Positions 1-9,795 of a stretch of 64,000 bases of DNA are shown piece by piece. The position numbers and the translations under genes were made by a program. Numbering within the stretch: the stretch's first letter is position 1; every line of letters begins with the position of its first letter. The notes below the pieces were generated by a model. It searched no databases. It was given only the letters and a program-made list of their open reading frames with translations, and was not told where the DNA came from. Origin of the DNA: Desulfosarcina sp. BuS5 (GTDB lineage Bacteria > Desulfobacterota > Desulfobacteria > Desulfobacterales > BuS5); contig NZ_CP087952.1 in assembly GCF_028752835.1 (NCBI RefSeq), positions 3,098,501 through 3,162,500 of the forward strand, given 5' to 3'.

Positions 1-496
1 GAGTATCAAGCTTATCCTGGGGAATTGAACCTGGCTTTCGGATCTCCGTTTCCAATAAAACCGGTTCAAAAATTTCAGCCACCGACTGGGGATGCATCCG
101 ATACAGAAAATATCGTCCTAACAGGCTGTCTCCACCCTTTTTATAAACATCAAGCCGAGCACTGCCGGTAACAAGAATCTTGCATTGATCACCATAAATA
201 TCAAAAAAACCCTTTAAAAAGGACTTCCACTTTGCATATTTATGGATTTCATCAAAAACTATGAGGACACTTTCCTCCCTTAGTAAAGAAAGACCGCAAC
301 GAGTTGCCATTGCATCCGGCCCTTTAAGGAGAATTTTACGATCAGCCAGATTATCCCAATTTACATAACACCCCCGCTCTCCCTGGACCAGACGCGCGAC
401 AGTGGTTTTACCCACCTGCCTTGGACCGGCGATAAAAATCATCTGCCGGTTGCTGTGGAGATGCTCTTCTATTATCTCGGAATAAATTCTCTTCAT
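1..496 (-). CDS. DUF4143-type AAA ATPase, C-terminus off window
   Basis: The minus-strand frame is open from an ATG at 494-496 to the window edge, so only about the first 165 residues are present. It reads MKRIYSEIIEEHLHSNRQ, then a P-loop (GPRQVGKTT, residues ~22-30), a Walker B-like segment (VLIVFDEIHK, ~80-89) and a sensor-like segment (ILVTGSARLD). This is the N-terminal AAA domain of the large family of ATP-binding proteins that carry a C-terminal DUF4143 domain. Their cellular role is poorly defined and their genes often sit in accessory regions. A 19-bp palindrome lies 40 bp upstream. A relic of a second, different member lies at 23189. The family call is confident; the function is unknown. 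Confidence 0.8.
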   Translation of the reverse strand, partial: MKRIYSEIIEEHLHSNRQMIFIAGPRQVGKTTVARLVQGERGCYVNWDNLADRKILLKGPDAMATRCGLSLLREESVLIVFDEIHKYAKWKSFLKGFFDIYGDQCKILVTGSARLDVYKKGGDSLLGRYFLYRMHPQSVAEIFEPVLLETEIRKPGSIPQDKLDT

Positions 497-536
497 TCCT
501 GTTTTATAAAGTATTAACCCCAACCTGTAAATACCA

Positions 537-588
537 TTTTCTTGCATGTCGTAAATTAGTCCCTACCATTTTACGACATGCAAGAAAA
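537..588. repeat. 19-bp perfect inverted repeat upstream of the ATPase
   Basis: Arms 537-555 and 570-588 are exact reverse complements, with core CTTGCATGTCGTAAA, around a 14-nt loop that contains TAGTCCCTAC. The repeat sits between the divergent or intergenic side and the ATPase start at 496. It could be an operator, an RNA hairpin in the leader, or a palindromic repeat unit. The loop decamer recurs in the repeats that flank the IS at 27.2-28.5 kb. Confidence 0.8.
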
Positions 589-710
589 CAGGACAGCTAC
601 TTGTACTCTGATGTATATGAAATAGTTATAAAAAATTCATTGGTGTTTTTAATCACAGCAGGTAAATCTTTGCAGCATCAATGAAGGATGTCCGGAAAAT
701 CAGCCATAAG

Positions 711-3700
711 TTACGCAGCCTTTTCAGAGGCAAAAGTCTTTTTCCTTTTTTCCAGGCATTCTGAAAAAAGAGAAAGGATATCCTTACTTGTAATATTACT
801 CTCCATGACAGACTCCAAAAGTAACAATGCATACTCAATTTTATGCGCGCCGAATAGCCCTTTGGCAAATTCATGACAGGCCACGGCCACTGCTGAAATA
901 TTTAAAGTCTTTTTTAAAAGCGCAAGTCCATCCATACCCTTTTTTTTCATGCCGCTGCAGATATGTGCCATAACCAGCAAAAAACGGGCCGGGGGATATT
1001 CAGAAACCTGTATCAGTAAATTTTCAATAATAGAGATGGTTTCTTCAGGATTGCCACGAAATAATTCAGCATACGCATATGCATAAGGCGCTTCCTTCAT
1101 ATTAGGGAAAAGTTCCATCGCTTTTTTTGCAGACATGGATGCATCTTCATATTTCCCGATTTTTCCGTATGCAGAAGCCATATTGACGTAGGCATCCCCG
1201 ATAAATTTGTTATCCGGCCTAAGATCAAGCGCAAGAAATCTTTGCCATAAATCTATGGCTTCTTCATTTCTTTCAAGAACGCCGGCCTGGACCGCAAGCT
1301 CACGCAGGGCGATTTCGCTGTCGCCCATTTCTTCAAGTTTTGAAACACCCATAAAATAATATTTTTCACCTTTTTCAGCACAATTGTTTTCATCAAGCTT
1401 TCCGTAGTGATGAACAGGTATATCGCATATATAAACGCTTGCTTCTTCCCTTAGCAAAGAAGGATCAAGCATCTCATGCACCGGGTAATCAAACCTTAAC
1501 CGGCTGTCATTATGGAACAACCTTGCCTTGCGTGTCGGGATCCAGCCCGCGCCTGCTTCTTCATCAGGGTATTCACCGCTGTTGATCATCCATCCTATTA
1601 TATTCGTTTTATTTGTATAATTTCTTGTTGTAATTAGATAAGCAGCGAGTTTGTCAGTATTTCCGTCAATTATATTCCTGAAAGCCTTGTAATCAATAGA
1701 AGAGAGAACCTCATCCGCATCCAGTGTAAAAATCCATGCACCGGAAGCCATGGAAATTGAATAATTTCTTGCATCAGAAAAATCGTTGCCCCATTTATAG
1801 TCATATATTTTGGCTCCAAAAACCCTGGCCAAATCATTGGTTCTATCCGTAGAGCCTGTATCTATCACAATCATCTCATCGACAACGGGTTTTACACTTT
1901 GCAAACATTTTGCCAGATATTTTTCTTCATTTTTTACTATCATGCATAAAGAAACGGTTTTATCTTTTTTAATGCTTTTATCTATTTCCATCGGCCCCAG
2001 AACATCCCTGACACGTCCTGCTGCTGCAAGAATTCCATCATCGATTCCAAACTTGACAATCGCAGCTTCAACATTCTCCATGGCCTCATCATATTTATCC
2101 TGCTTAATCAACAGATCTATCAGCATGTATTCTATTTTTTTATTATTCGGAAATAATGCTGCGGCATCCCTTGAAAATTTTTCACACCTTGAAAATTTTT
2201 CCTTCGCAGTCATAGCTGCATGATATAATGCAGCAACATCAAAAACCGCCGGAGCAAGGATAAAACCCCTTTCATACAATTCCAGCGCTTCTTCCTCGTC
2301 TCCGGCTCCCCACTTCATAGTTCCAAGGTGAGTGTATGGTTCGCCGTAAGATGGATCTGCAGCAATAGCCCTTTCAAAGAATTTTTCAGCTTCAAGACTA
2401 TTCCCCTGTTTATAAGCCAGCATCCCTTTTAGATTTAAAGCAGGCGCAAAATCCTGATATAGTAAAAGAGCCTTTTCAGCATACTCTTGAGCTTCATCAT
2501 CTCTGCCCAGACCCGCCATACAAAAGCCCCTAAGCTCCAAAATTCCCGCCTCTTCCATGACAGAGGTTTGCGTATTGACCACACCCTTAATCTGCGGAAT
2601 TTCATCAAGCGTATCAAGGGCATCCTGGAATTGTTTGGCAGCCGCCAGAATTTTAGCCGCAGCGACATATAAGCTTCTATCATTATGAGAGCTGCCGATT
2701 CCATCTAATAATGCATCAACCGCTTTTTCGACATCGCCTTTATGACTGAACTCATCAGCCCTTTCCATAGAATTAAAAGCTATCAAGCCTTTACCCATGA
2801 CGCCTTTTGCATCCAGGCCGCTCCATTTTTCAAAAAAAATCTTTTGCTCAGCATTCAGGATGTCTTTGTTGTCAAAAGCGGAATCTATCAATCTGCAATC
2901 ATCATTATGATGCGCATACACATCTCCCGCTATTACATTTTGATAACCTGAAATAATTGCCCTCAAACAATAATCCTGCATCATGACTGTTTCTGTATTA
3001 AACTTTCCATCAAACAGGCCTGTTTTTTCTACAACTTCCTGTTTCAGCATTACACAAAACCCGGACAACTTTCTTGCTAAAACCCTGCGGTGCCGGTTGA
3101 CCTCCCTGAAATCTTTTGAATAATCAAAAAATTCATCAAATGATTGATAGCCAGGCTTCAAACTTTTTTGCAACCTGTCTGCATTATTGCTAATCGGCCC
3201 GACAAGGCCAATCCCAGAATCAATATTCATACATTCTATCATATCTGAAAGCCAGTTTTCCGGTACAACCACATCATCATGCATTAAAACCAGATACTTT
3301 CCCGCAGCTATTTTCAAGCCATCATTATAAGCATCAGCCAGACTCGAATTTTTTTTCTTTTTAATTAAACTGTATTTTTTGTCTTTATCTTCAGATGCAA
3401 GACGTTTCATCAATTTTAAAGCGCCTTTTGCAGCGCCTGTATTTATAAAAATAATATTATAATTTAAAAAAGTATTATTTTTAATACTTTGCAGGCAGTT
3501 GTTTAATTCCTTTTTTTTACTTGAACAATTAATAATTATTGTGGCAGCAAGAGCGTTATTTTCAGATCCGTTTTCAGCAATTAACGGTTTGATATCCTGA
3601 TTTACTTCAGAAGCCGGTTCAGCCTTTTCTCCGCTTCCGGCAATTGTATTACACAACTTTTGCTCAATCTTTTCTGATATTTCTCCGGCCATTTCTTCAG

Positions 3701-5780
3701 CAAGCAATTTGTCCAAATTTTTACGCGCATTTTCATTCCATGGTTCAACTTCAAGTATCTTGCTGTAAAATATTTTTGCATCTTCAAATTGCTGCAAGGA
3801 CTCACAAATATAACCGATAGCAAACAAAACCTCCGTATCCAGCGGGTCAGATTTTAGTATTTTATTATAAATCTGCAAAGCATCTTCCAAACGCCCCGAT
3901 TCCGCGCAATAGAAATCAGCCAGATTTTTTTGAAAAGTCATATTTTCCGACTCAAGCTCCGCAGCTTTTTCATAATGATCAAGCGCTTTTTCCTTATTGC
4001 CCTGCTTATAATATAAAACCCCCAAATCATTATGAGCCAGAGGAAAGTCAGGATAAGATTCAAGCAATTCTTCAAGTTTTTCAATCGCCTCATCAAATTG
4101 TTCTTCTTTAATTAATGGCTGAATACTTTGGTAAATCTCTTCAGGAGATCCAGATAGGCTATTATCACTTATAATATTACTTTCAGCACCCTGCCCCCTG
4201 ATTTCTGACAACTCTCTGCTTAGTATCTTATCAAGATTCTGCCTGGCATCTTTGTTTTGCGGCTCAATCTCAAGAACCCTGTTGTAAAATACCTTTGCAT
4301 CATCAAATTTTTGCAAAGATACACAGGTATGACCGATAATCAGCAGAATTTCCAGATTTTTTGGTTCTTTTGCAAGAATATCCACATATATTTTCAGCGC
4401 ATCCTCTACCCGCCCTTGCTCAACATAATAAAAGTCTGCCAGATTTTTTAAAGAAGTAATATTATCCGGTTCAAGCCGGGTTGCTGTTTCAGAAATATTT
4501 TTATCTGAAGAATGAACATCTTTGTACAAATTAAAAATTTTATTATTTTCTTCTCTTTGCTTTTCCCTGTTTGAATGTTCAATACTTCCGGGTGATCGCA
4601 GATAAAGTCCCAGGCGAACCGGAACATGTAAAAAATTCCTGGTTTGAGAAATTCTCAACCAAAATTCATAATCTCCCGAAGTAACAAATGAATCATCAAA
4701 ATAACCGTATTCATCATGAACATCCCTTCGCCACATAGGCTGAGGCCCTATAAAACATTCTTTATTTAACAAATCCTCCCTTTTCCAATTCCTCCAGTGA
4801 AAATAACCAGCCGGAGTGCAGTTTTGAAATGTCTCATTTTCTGTTTCGGTGATTACAACATCTGCATAAACAAGAGCAATCTCCGGAAGTGTTTCAAGCA
4901 TTTTATACATAACTTCCAAAGCATCCGTTCGATGCCTGTCATCCGTATTTGCATTTGTAATATATTTTCCGGATGATGCTTTTATACCTCTATTCCACGC
5001 TGCATAAACCGTTTCACGCTGATCGGTTCTTATATATTTGATATTGGAGTACTTTTCCTGAAATTCTTTGACAATCGCTTCTTCATTCTGCTCTGAACCG
5101 CTGTTAACAACGATAATTTCTAATCTGTCAGCAATTGTCTGGGCTTCCAGATCTTCCAGGCAACCGCGAATAAACCGCTCGGAATTATAAGTAGATACAA
5201 TGGCAGAGACAATATAATCATCTTTTTCCAGATTTTTTTCTTTTACAGCCAGCTCTTTTTCTTCTGGTTTTAATTTATAATATTTCAGTTTATCAAAATT
5301 TTGTTTGGCATCTTTGTTAGAAGGATCAAACTTAAGTACAATCTTATAAAAATCCATGGCATCATCAAATAATTGCAGAGTTATACAAATATGACCCATT
5401 ATCAGCAAAGTCTCGACATCCTTTGGATTGGCAGCTATAATTTTATTGTAAATCTGCATTGCCTCTTTTACCTGACCCAGTTCAACATAATAAAAATCCG
5501 CCAGGTTTTTCTGGAATGTAATATTTTCAGGCTGGAGCTTTGCTGCTTTTTGATAATGCTCCAACGATTTATCTTTATCGCCGGTTTTATAATACAAAAA
5601 ACCAAGGTCATTATGTGCTAACGCATAATCAGGATATAATGCCAAAAACATTTTTAGCGCACCGATTGCCTCTTTTTCTCTTTTGCTGTTGATCAACTTT
5701 TTAATCTCACAGTACAAAGCCTGAAGTGATTTTACAGAACCAACCGAATTATCATTATTTCCTATATCAGAAAATACCAT
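711..5780 (-). CDS. Giant TPR protein with three glycosyltransferase family 2 domains
   Basis: This is a 1689-aa cytoplasmic-looking protein with no signal peptide. Visible order: TPR repeats (~20-170); a GT2 domain (~187-405, starting VSAIVSTYNSERF, with acidic motif NTDDRH and acceptor-side motif GDYEFWLR); TPRs (~430-520 and ~545-690); a second GT2 domain (~743-980, with LMHDDVVVPENW); TPRs (~1010-1250); a third GT2 domain of SunS/WaaE type (~1273-1440, with DTGSTDRT and LDADEVL); and C-terminal TPRs to the end. Proteins of this architecture transfer several sugars to protein or glycan acceptors, with the TPRs likely organising the acceptor. The acceptor here is unknown. The TPR blocks are near-repeats of each other and of the C-terminus of the gene at 9796, which suggests internal duplication. 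It lies at the outer edge of the glycan cluster and shares its strand. Confidence 0.85.
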   Translation of the reverse strand: MVFSDIGNNDNSVGSVKSLQALYCEIKKLINSKREKEAIGALKMFLALYPDYALAHNDLGFLYYKTGDKDKSLEHYQKAAKLQPENITFQKNLADFYYVELGQVKEAMQIYNKIIAANPKDVETLLIMGHICITLQLFDDAMDFYKIVLKFDPSNKDAKQNFDKLKYYKLKPEEKELAVKEKNLEKDDYIVSAIVSTYNSERFIRGCLEDLEAQTIADRLEIIVVNSGSEQNEEAIVKEFQEKYSNIKYIRTDQRETVYAAWNRGIKASSGKYITNANTDDRHRTDALEVMYKMLETLPEIALVYADVVITETENETFQNCTPAGYFHWRNWKREDLLNKECFIGPQPMWRRDVHDEYGYFDDSFVTSGDYEFWLRISQTRNFLHVPVRLGLYLRSPGSIEHSNREKQREENNKIFNLYKDVHSSDKNISETATRLEPDNITSLKNLADFYYVEQGRVEDALKIYVDILAKEPKNLEILLIIGHTCVSLQKFDDAKVFYNRVLEIEPQNKDARQNLDKILSRELSEIRGQGAESNIISDNSLSGSPEEIYQSIQPLIKEEQFDEAIEKLEELLESYPDFPLAHNDLGVLYYKQGNKEKALDHYEKAAELESENMTFQKNLADFYCAESGRLEDALQIYNKILKSDPLDTEVLFAIGYICESLQQFEDAKIFYSKILEVEPWNENARKNLDKLLAEEMAGEISEKIEQKLCNTIAGSGEKAEPASEVNQDIKPLIAENGSENNALAATIIINCSSKKKELNNCLQSIKNNTFLNYNIIFINTGAAKGALKLMKRLASEDKDKKYSLIKKKKNSSLADAYNDGLKIAAGKYLVLMHDDVVVPENWLSDMIECMNIDSGIGLVGPISNNADRLQKSLKPGYQSFDEFFDYSKDFREVNRHRRVLARKLSGFCVMLKQEVVEKTGLFDGKFNTETVMMQDYCLRAIISGYQNVIAGDVYAHHNDDCRLIDSAFDNKDILNAEQKIFFEKWSGLDAKGVMGKGLIAFNSMERADEFSHKGDVEKAVDALLDGIGSSHNDRSLYVAAAKILAAAKQFQDALDTLDEIPQIKGVVNTQTSVMEEAGILELRGFCMAGLGRDDEAQEYAEKALLLYQDFAPALNLKGMLAYKQGNSLEAEKFFERAIAADPSYGEPYTHLGTMKWGAGDEEEALELYERGFILAPAVFDVAALYHAAMTAKEKFSRCEKFSRDAAALFPNNKKIEYMLIDLLIKQDKYDEAMENVEAAIVKFGIDDGILAAAGRVRDVLGPMEIDKSIKKDKTVSLCMIVKNEEKYLAKCLQSVKPVVDEMIVIDTGSTDRTNDLARVFGAKIYDYKWGNDFSDARNYSISMASGAWIFTLDADEVLSSIDYKAFRNIIDGNTDKLAAYLITTRNYTNKTNIIGWMINSGEYPDEEAGAGWIPTRKARLFHNDSRLRFDYPVHEMLDPSLLREEASVYICDIPVHHYGKLDENNCAEKGEKYYFMGVSKLEEMGDSEIALRELAVQAGVLERNEEAIDLWQRFLALDLRPDNKFIGDAYVNMASAYGKIGKYEDASMSAKKAMELFPNMKEAPYAYAYAELFRGNPEETISIIENLLIQVSEYPPARFLLVMAHICSGMKKKGMDGLALLKKTLNISAVAVACHEFAKGLFGAHKIEYALLLLESVMESNITSKDILSLFSECLEKRKKTFASEKAA

Positions 5781-5986
5781 TATCTATACCTTTTTATTTT
5801 TTAAAAAAAATGACGATTCATTAATTCTTCTAATTTTTCCCAATTATCGAATAATCTAATCATCTCTGCTCTCTTTTCTCTGTCATCTGACATCCAACTT
5901 TTGATCTCTGTCCCTACGTTCTTTCCTCAACAACCCACTCCCCCACATTTCGGTCGGTAAATTCAATAGCAAAAAGATAATTTTTT

Positions 5987-7768
5987 TTAAAGTCTATGAA
6001 AACATATCCTCTCAAATCCCAATGCCACTACTACAAATTTTTGCAGCCGCAGGTTACCATGCCTTTGTTCAAGTTTTTCACCATACTCTTTTACCTGTTT
6101 TTTACCATCTTCCATTTGCGTTACAATTTCAGGTACCTGATACAGCTCATCTTTAGACAGCTTTTTCGCCTGTTCAGCGCTTAATCCTGCATTTTTAAGC
6201 TTTACAAACTTAAACTCAATCAAAACATCAAATACGTTGCCGTATCTTTTATCCGGCCTGATGATCATGGTTAGATCAGCATAGCGTCGGTCAATCTCTT
6301 TTTCAGAATCCATGATATAGATAATATCGTTGTAAAGCAGTGTCAGGAATGCTGTTTTTACAGTCAGCTCATTTGCCCACCTGTAATCCCTGTTATGAAA
6401 AACCTTGAAATATCTCTCCTCCATGAATCTACACAAAGGAGCCATATCTCCTTTCTGGTACACCAGTTCTGCAGCATCTCTGCCATCATCCCTGTCATCA
6501 GGCTCCGGCAAAAACATTTTTTGAACCCGCTCCACATATAGACTCTGCATAACGAGATTGGGTACTTTTAAAATTACTTTTAGTTCTTCAGTATCACCCG
6601 CAATGGTCAATACCCCGAAATAGTAAAGAAAAGAGACCAGGAATGTATTATCTCTGGATTTATCCGTCAGCATCTCTTCTATACCGAATCGTTTACTGAT
6701 TTTTTCTGCTACAACCTGCTGATCTTTTTCCATCAGGCTCATTAAAAGATCACTTCCTTTTGGAATTTGAGCAATATATTTAAGCTTTGCTTCATCTACT
6801 GCAAGATTGTCATCTAACATCTCTCTTGGATAACTGCATCTTTTTTCAAACTGTTTAAAAAAATATAAACAAAGAGTTGGGTTATAAATTTGTTCATTTG
6901 CTATATGGGAAAAAGTATAACCATTGTAATATGTCCGCATTAAACTTACAGCTTCTTTGATTTTTTCTTTTCCAAAACCACATTTATCAACAATATTTTT
7001 GAGTACATCCTCAATTTCATTCTGCTTAAAACCGCAGAAATCGTTAAACTCAGGTTCAAAATAAATATTTTCAGCAATATTATACCCGCTTGTAATATCG
7101 CTCATAACAACAGGTGAAACCCCTGTAATAAACACACGGTCAAACATAGAGCTTGAGGTTGAGGCTTTTACTGCTTTAAAAAAAGTTCTAAGAGGACCCT
7201 CTTCATGCACAAGCGCTTTGTACCTGCCTTCAGAGCTTTGAACCCCCATCATTACTGTATTGGCAAAATTATCATACTCATCTATTAGAAGATATACAGG
7301 ATATGGGGTCATGCGGGCTGAAGTAATAAGAGATTTCATTGAAAAAAGGGCATCTTCCCGATCGATCTCAATCGCAGGCAATTCAAATCCTTTATAATTA
7401 TAAACTTTATAAAATTCGATAATACATGCATTAATATGATTAAAAAGAGCCTTTTTAACATCTTCAGCGCTGCCGGTGGGATCAACACATGAAAAATCGA
7501 GCTTTAAAATAAAATATGAATTACGTAGATCAGTTGGATTTTTTCCGATCTTCAATCCACCAAAGAGCTCTTCAAATTCGTCTTTTTTTGCCACATCATA
7601 GTAATTTTCCAGCATGGAGAGAACAAGGCTTTTACCAAAACGCCTGGGACGAATAAAGAGTTGAAAATCCGAATTTTCAAGCAGAGGTATTTTATCTGTT
7701 CTGTCACAGTAAAAATAATTTTTAGTATTAATTTTTTTAAAATCAGATATACCGTATGGATATTTCAT
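5987..7768 (-). CDS. AAA-ATPase-like / PD-(D/E)XK nuclease-domain protein, copy 1
   Basis: The 593-aa product has an N-terminal AAA-ATPase_like domain: a variant P-loop in RPRRFGKSLVLSML (~40-53) and a Walker B-like segment VYLLIDEYDNF (~150-160). Its C-terminus is PD-(D/E)XK_9-like, with Asp in RYADLTMI and the E-x-K motif in DVLIEFKF (~520-535). The family is very common in anaerobes and often multi-copy. It is suspected to be a mobile or selfish nuclease, with no proven role. The start is supported by GGAG six bases before the ATG. It is in tandem with a close paralogue of identical length at 7868, 99 bp away. The C-terminal third is nearly identical between the two, while segments around residues 95-130 and 340-365 differ. 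Confidence 0.88.
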   Translation of the reverse strand: MKYPYGISDFKKINTKNYFYCDRTDKIPLLENSDFQLFIRPRRFGKSLVLSMLENYYDVAKKDEFEELFGGLKIGKNPTDLRNSYFILKLDFSCVDPTGSAEDVKKALFNHINACIIEFYKVYNYKGFELPAIEIDREDALFSMKSLITSARMTPYPVYLLIDEYDNFANTVMMGVQSSEGRYKALVHEEGPLRTFFKAVKASTSSSMFDRVFITGVSPVVMSDITSGYNIAENIYFEPEFNDFCGFKQNEIEDVLKNIVDKCGFGKEKIKEAVSLMRTYYNGYTFSHIANEQIYNPTLCLYFFKQFEKRCSYPREMLDDNLAVDEAKLKYIAQIPKGSDLLMSLMEKDQQVVAEKISKRFGIEEMLTDKSRDNTFLVSFLYYFGVLTIAGDTEELKVILKVPNLVMQSLYVERVQKMFLPEPDDRDDGRDAAELVYQKGDMAPLCRFMEERYFKVFHNRDYRWANELTVKTAFLTLLYNDIIYIMDSEKEIDRRYADLTMIIRPDKRYGNVFDVLIEFKFVKLKNAGLSAEQAKKLSKDELYQVPEIVTQMEDGKKQVKEYGEKLEQRHGNLRLQKFVVVALGFERICFHRL

Positions 7769-7867
7769 TGCCTGCTCCTTTTAACGGCCTGATTGCCGGC
7801 GTTTTTTGTTAAAAAACTTTTTACAAAGCCATAATATTTGGAAGATTTTTCATATTATTGCCTTTTT

Positions 7868-9649
7868 TTAAAGTCTATAAAAGCATATCCTCTCAAATCC
7901 CAATGCCACTACTACAAATTTTTTGAGCCGCAGGTTACCATGCCTTTGTTCAAGTTTTTCACCATACTCTTTTACCTGTTTTTTACCATCTTCCATTTGC
8001 GTTACAATTTCAGGTACCTGATACAGCTCATCTTTAGACAGCTTTTTCGCCTGTTCAGCACTTAATCCTGCATTTTTAAGCTTTACAAACTTAAACTCAA
8101 TCAAAACATCAAATACGTTGCCGTATCTTTTATCCGGCCTGATGATCATGGTCAGATCTGCATATCTGCGGTCAATCTCTTTTTCAGAATCCATGATATA
8201 GATAATATCGTTGTAAAGCAGTGTCAGGAATGCTGTCTTTAATGTCAGTTCATTTGTCCACCTGTAATCCCTGTTATGAAAAACCTTGAAATATCTCTCT
8301 TCCATAAACCTGCACAAAGGAGCCATATCCCCTTTTTGATATACTTTTTTTGCAGCATCTTTACCATCATCCCTGTCATCAGGCTCCGGCAAAAGCATTT
8401 TTTGAACCCGCTCCACATATAGACTTTGCATAACGAGATTGGGAACTTTTAAAATAACTTCCATATCTTCAGTATCACCTGCAATGGTGAGTACTCCGAA
8501 ATAATAAAGAAAAGAGACTAAAAATGTATTGTCGCGGGATTTATCCGTCAGCATATCTTTAAGTCCAAAACGATCTTCAATATCTGATATTACAACATCT
8601 TGATCTTTTTGCACCAGGTTCATTAAAAGATCTCTTCCACGGGGAATCTGAGCAATATACTCAAGCTTTGCCTCATCTACTGCAAGGTTTGAATCCAGCA
8701 TTTTTCTCGGATAGCTGCACATTTTTTCAAACTGTTCAAAAAAATACAAAGAAAGCGTTGGATTATAAATTTGTTCATCTGTTGTATGAGAAAAAGTATA
8801 ACCATTATAGTAAGTCTGCATTAAACTTGCAGCTTCCCGGGCTTTTTCTTTTTCAAAACCGCATTTATCAACAATATCTTTGAGTACATTCTCAATTTCA
8901 TTCTGCTTAAACCCGCACAGGTCATTAAACTCCGGCTCAAAGTAAATATTCTTTGCAATATTATACCCGCTTGTAATATCGCTCATAACAACAGGTGAAA
9001 CCCCTGTTATAAAAACACGGTCAAACATGGAGCTTGAAGTTGATGCTTTTACTGCTTTAAAAAAAGTTCTAAGCGGACCCTCTTCATGCACAAGCGCTTT
9101 GTACCTGCCTTCAGAACTTTGAACCCCCATCATAACTGTATTTGCAAAATTATCATATTCATCTATTAGAAGATATACAGGGTATGGGGTCATGCGGGAA
9201 GCGCTGACAAGAGATTTTAAAGAGTATAGAGCATCATCAAAATTGACTTTTATTTGAGGTAATTCATACCCTTTATATTTATAAAAAGCATAAAATCCTT
9301 CAATACAACCGTTAATATGATTAAAAAGAGCCCTTTTCACATCTTCAGCGCTTCCTGTGGGATCAACACACGAAAAATCAAATCTCAAAATAAAATATGA
9401 ATTACGCAATTCTGTGGGATTTTTTCCGATTTTCAAATCACCAAAGATCGCTTCAAATTCATCCTTTTTTGCCACATCATAATAGTTTTCCAGCATTGAG
9501 AGCACAAGGCTTTTGCCAAAACGTCTTGGCCGGATAAAAAGTTGAGATTTTGTATTTTCAAGCAAAGGTATTTTATCTGTTTTGTCACAATAAAAATATT
9601 TTTCCTTGATAATACTACTAAAATCAGAAATACCGTATGGATATTTCAT
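7868..9649 (-). CDS. AAA-ATPase-like / PD-(D/E)XK nuclease-domain protein, copy 2
   Basis: This is a paralogue of the preceding gene and also 593 aa: same P-loop variant (RPRRFGKSLVLSML), same LLIDEYDNF, same C-terminal IEFKF nuclease motif. The ribosome site AAAAGGAGCAGACA before the ATG is almost the same as in copy 1 (AAAAGGAGCAGGCA), so the duplicated unit includes the leader. Differences cluster in the N-terminal 30 residues, in the lid region (~95-130) and around residues 335-370. Other long stretches are identical, a pattern typical of gene conversion after duplication. Nothing in the neighbourhood assigns a substrate. Confidence 0.88.
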   Translation of the reverse strand: MKYPYGISDFSSIIKEKYFYCDKTDKIPLLENTKSQLFIRPRRFGKSLVLSMLENYYDVAKKDEFEAIFGDLKIGKNPTELRNSYFILRFDFSCVDPTGSAEDVKRALFNHINGCIEGFYAFYKYKGYELPQIKVNFDDALYSLKSLVSASRMTPYPVYLLIDEYDNFANTVMMGVQSSEGRYKALVHEEGPLRTFFKAVKASTSSSMFDRVFITGVSPVVMSDITSGYNIAKNIYFEPEFNDLCGFKQNEIENVLKDIVDKCGFEKEKAREAASLMQTYYNGYTFSHTTDEQIYNPTLSLYFFEQFEKMCSYPRKMLDSNLAVDEAKLEYIAQIPRGRDLLMNLVQKDQDVVISDIEDRFGLKDMLTDKSRDNTFLVSFLYYFGVLTIAGDTEDMEVILKVPNLVMQSLYVERVQKMLLPEPDDRDDGKDAAKKVYQKGDMAPLCRFMEERYFKVFHNRDYRWTNELTLKTAFLTLLYNDIIYIMDSEKEIDRRYADLTMIIRPDKRYGNVFDVLIEFKFVKLKNAGLSAEQAKKLSKDELYQVPEIVTQMEDGKKQVKEYGEKLEQRHGNLRLKKFVVVALGFERICFYRL

Positions 9650-9795
9650 TGTCTGCTCCTTTTAACGGCTATCGCAAAAATAATATTAAATTGCGAATTT
9701 ATTTTTGTGCAAACCCTAACGGTCTGATGCTCTTTCCTCTCCAGAAATACGAGTATAAATTAATTTTGTCAATCTTACCTGAAACAATCAAGTTG

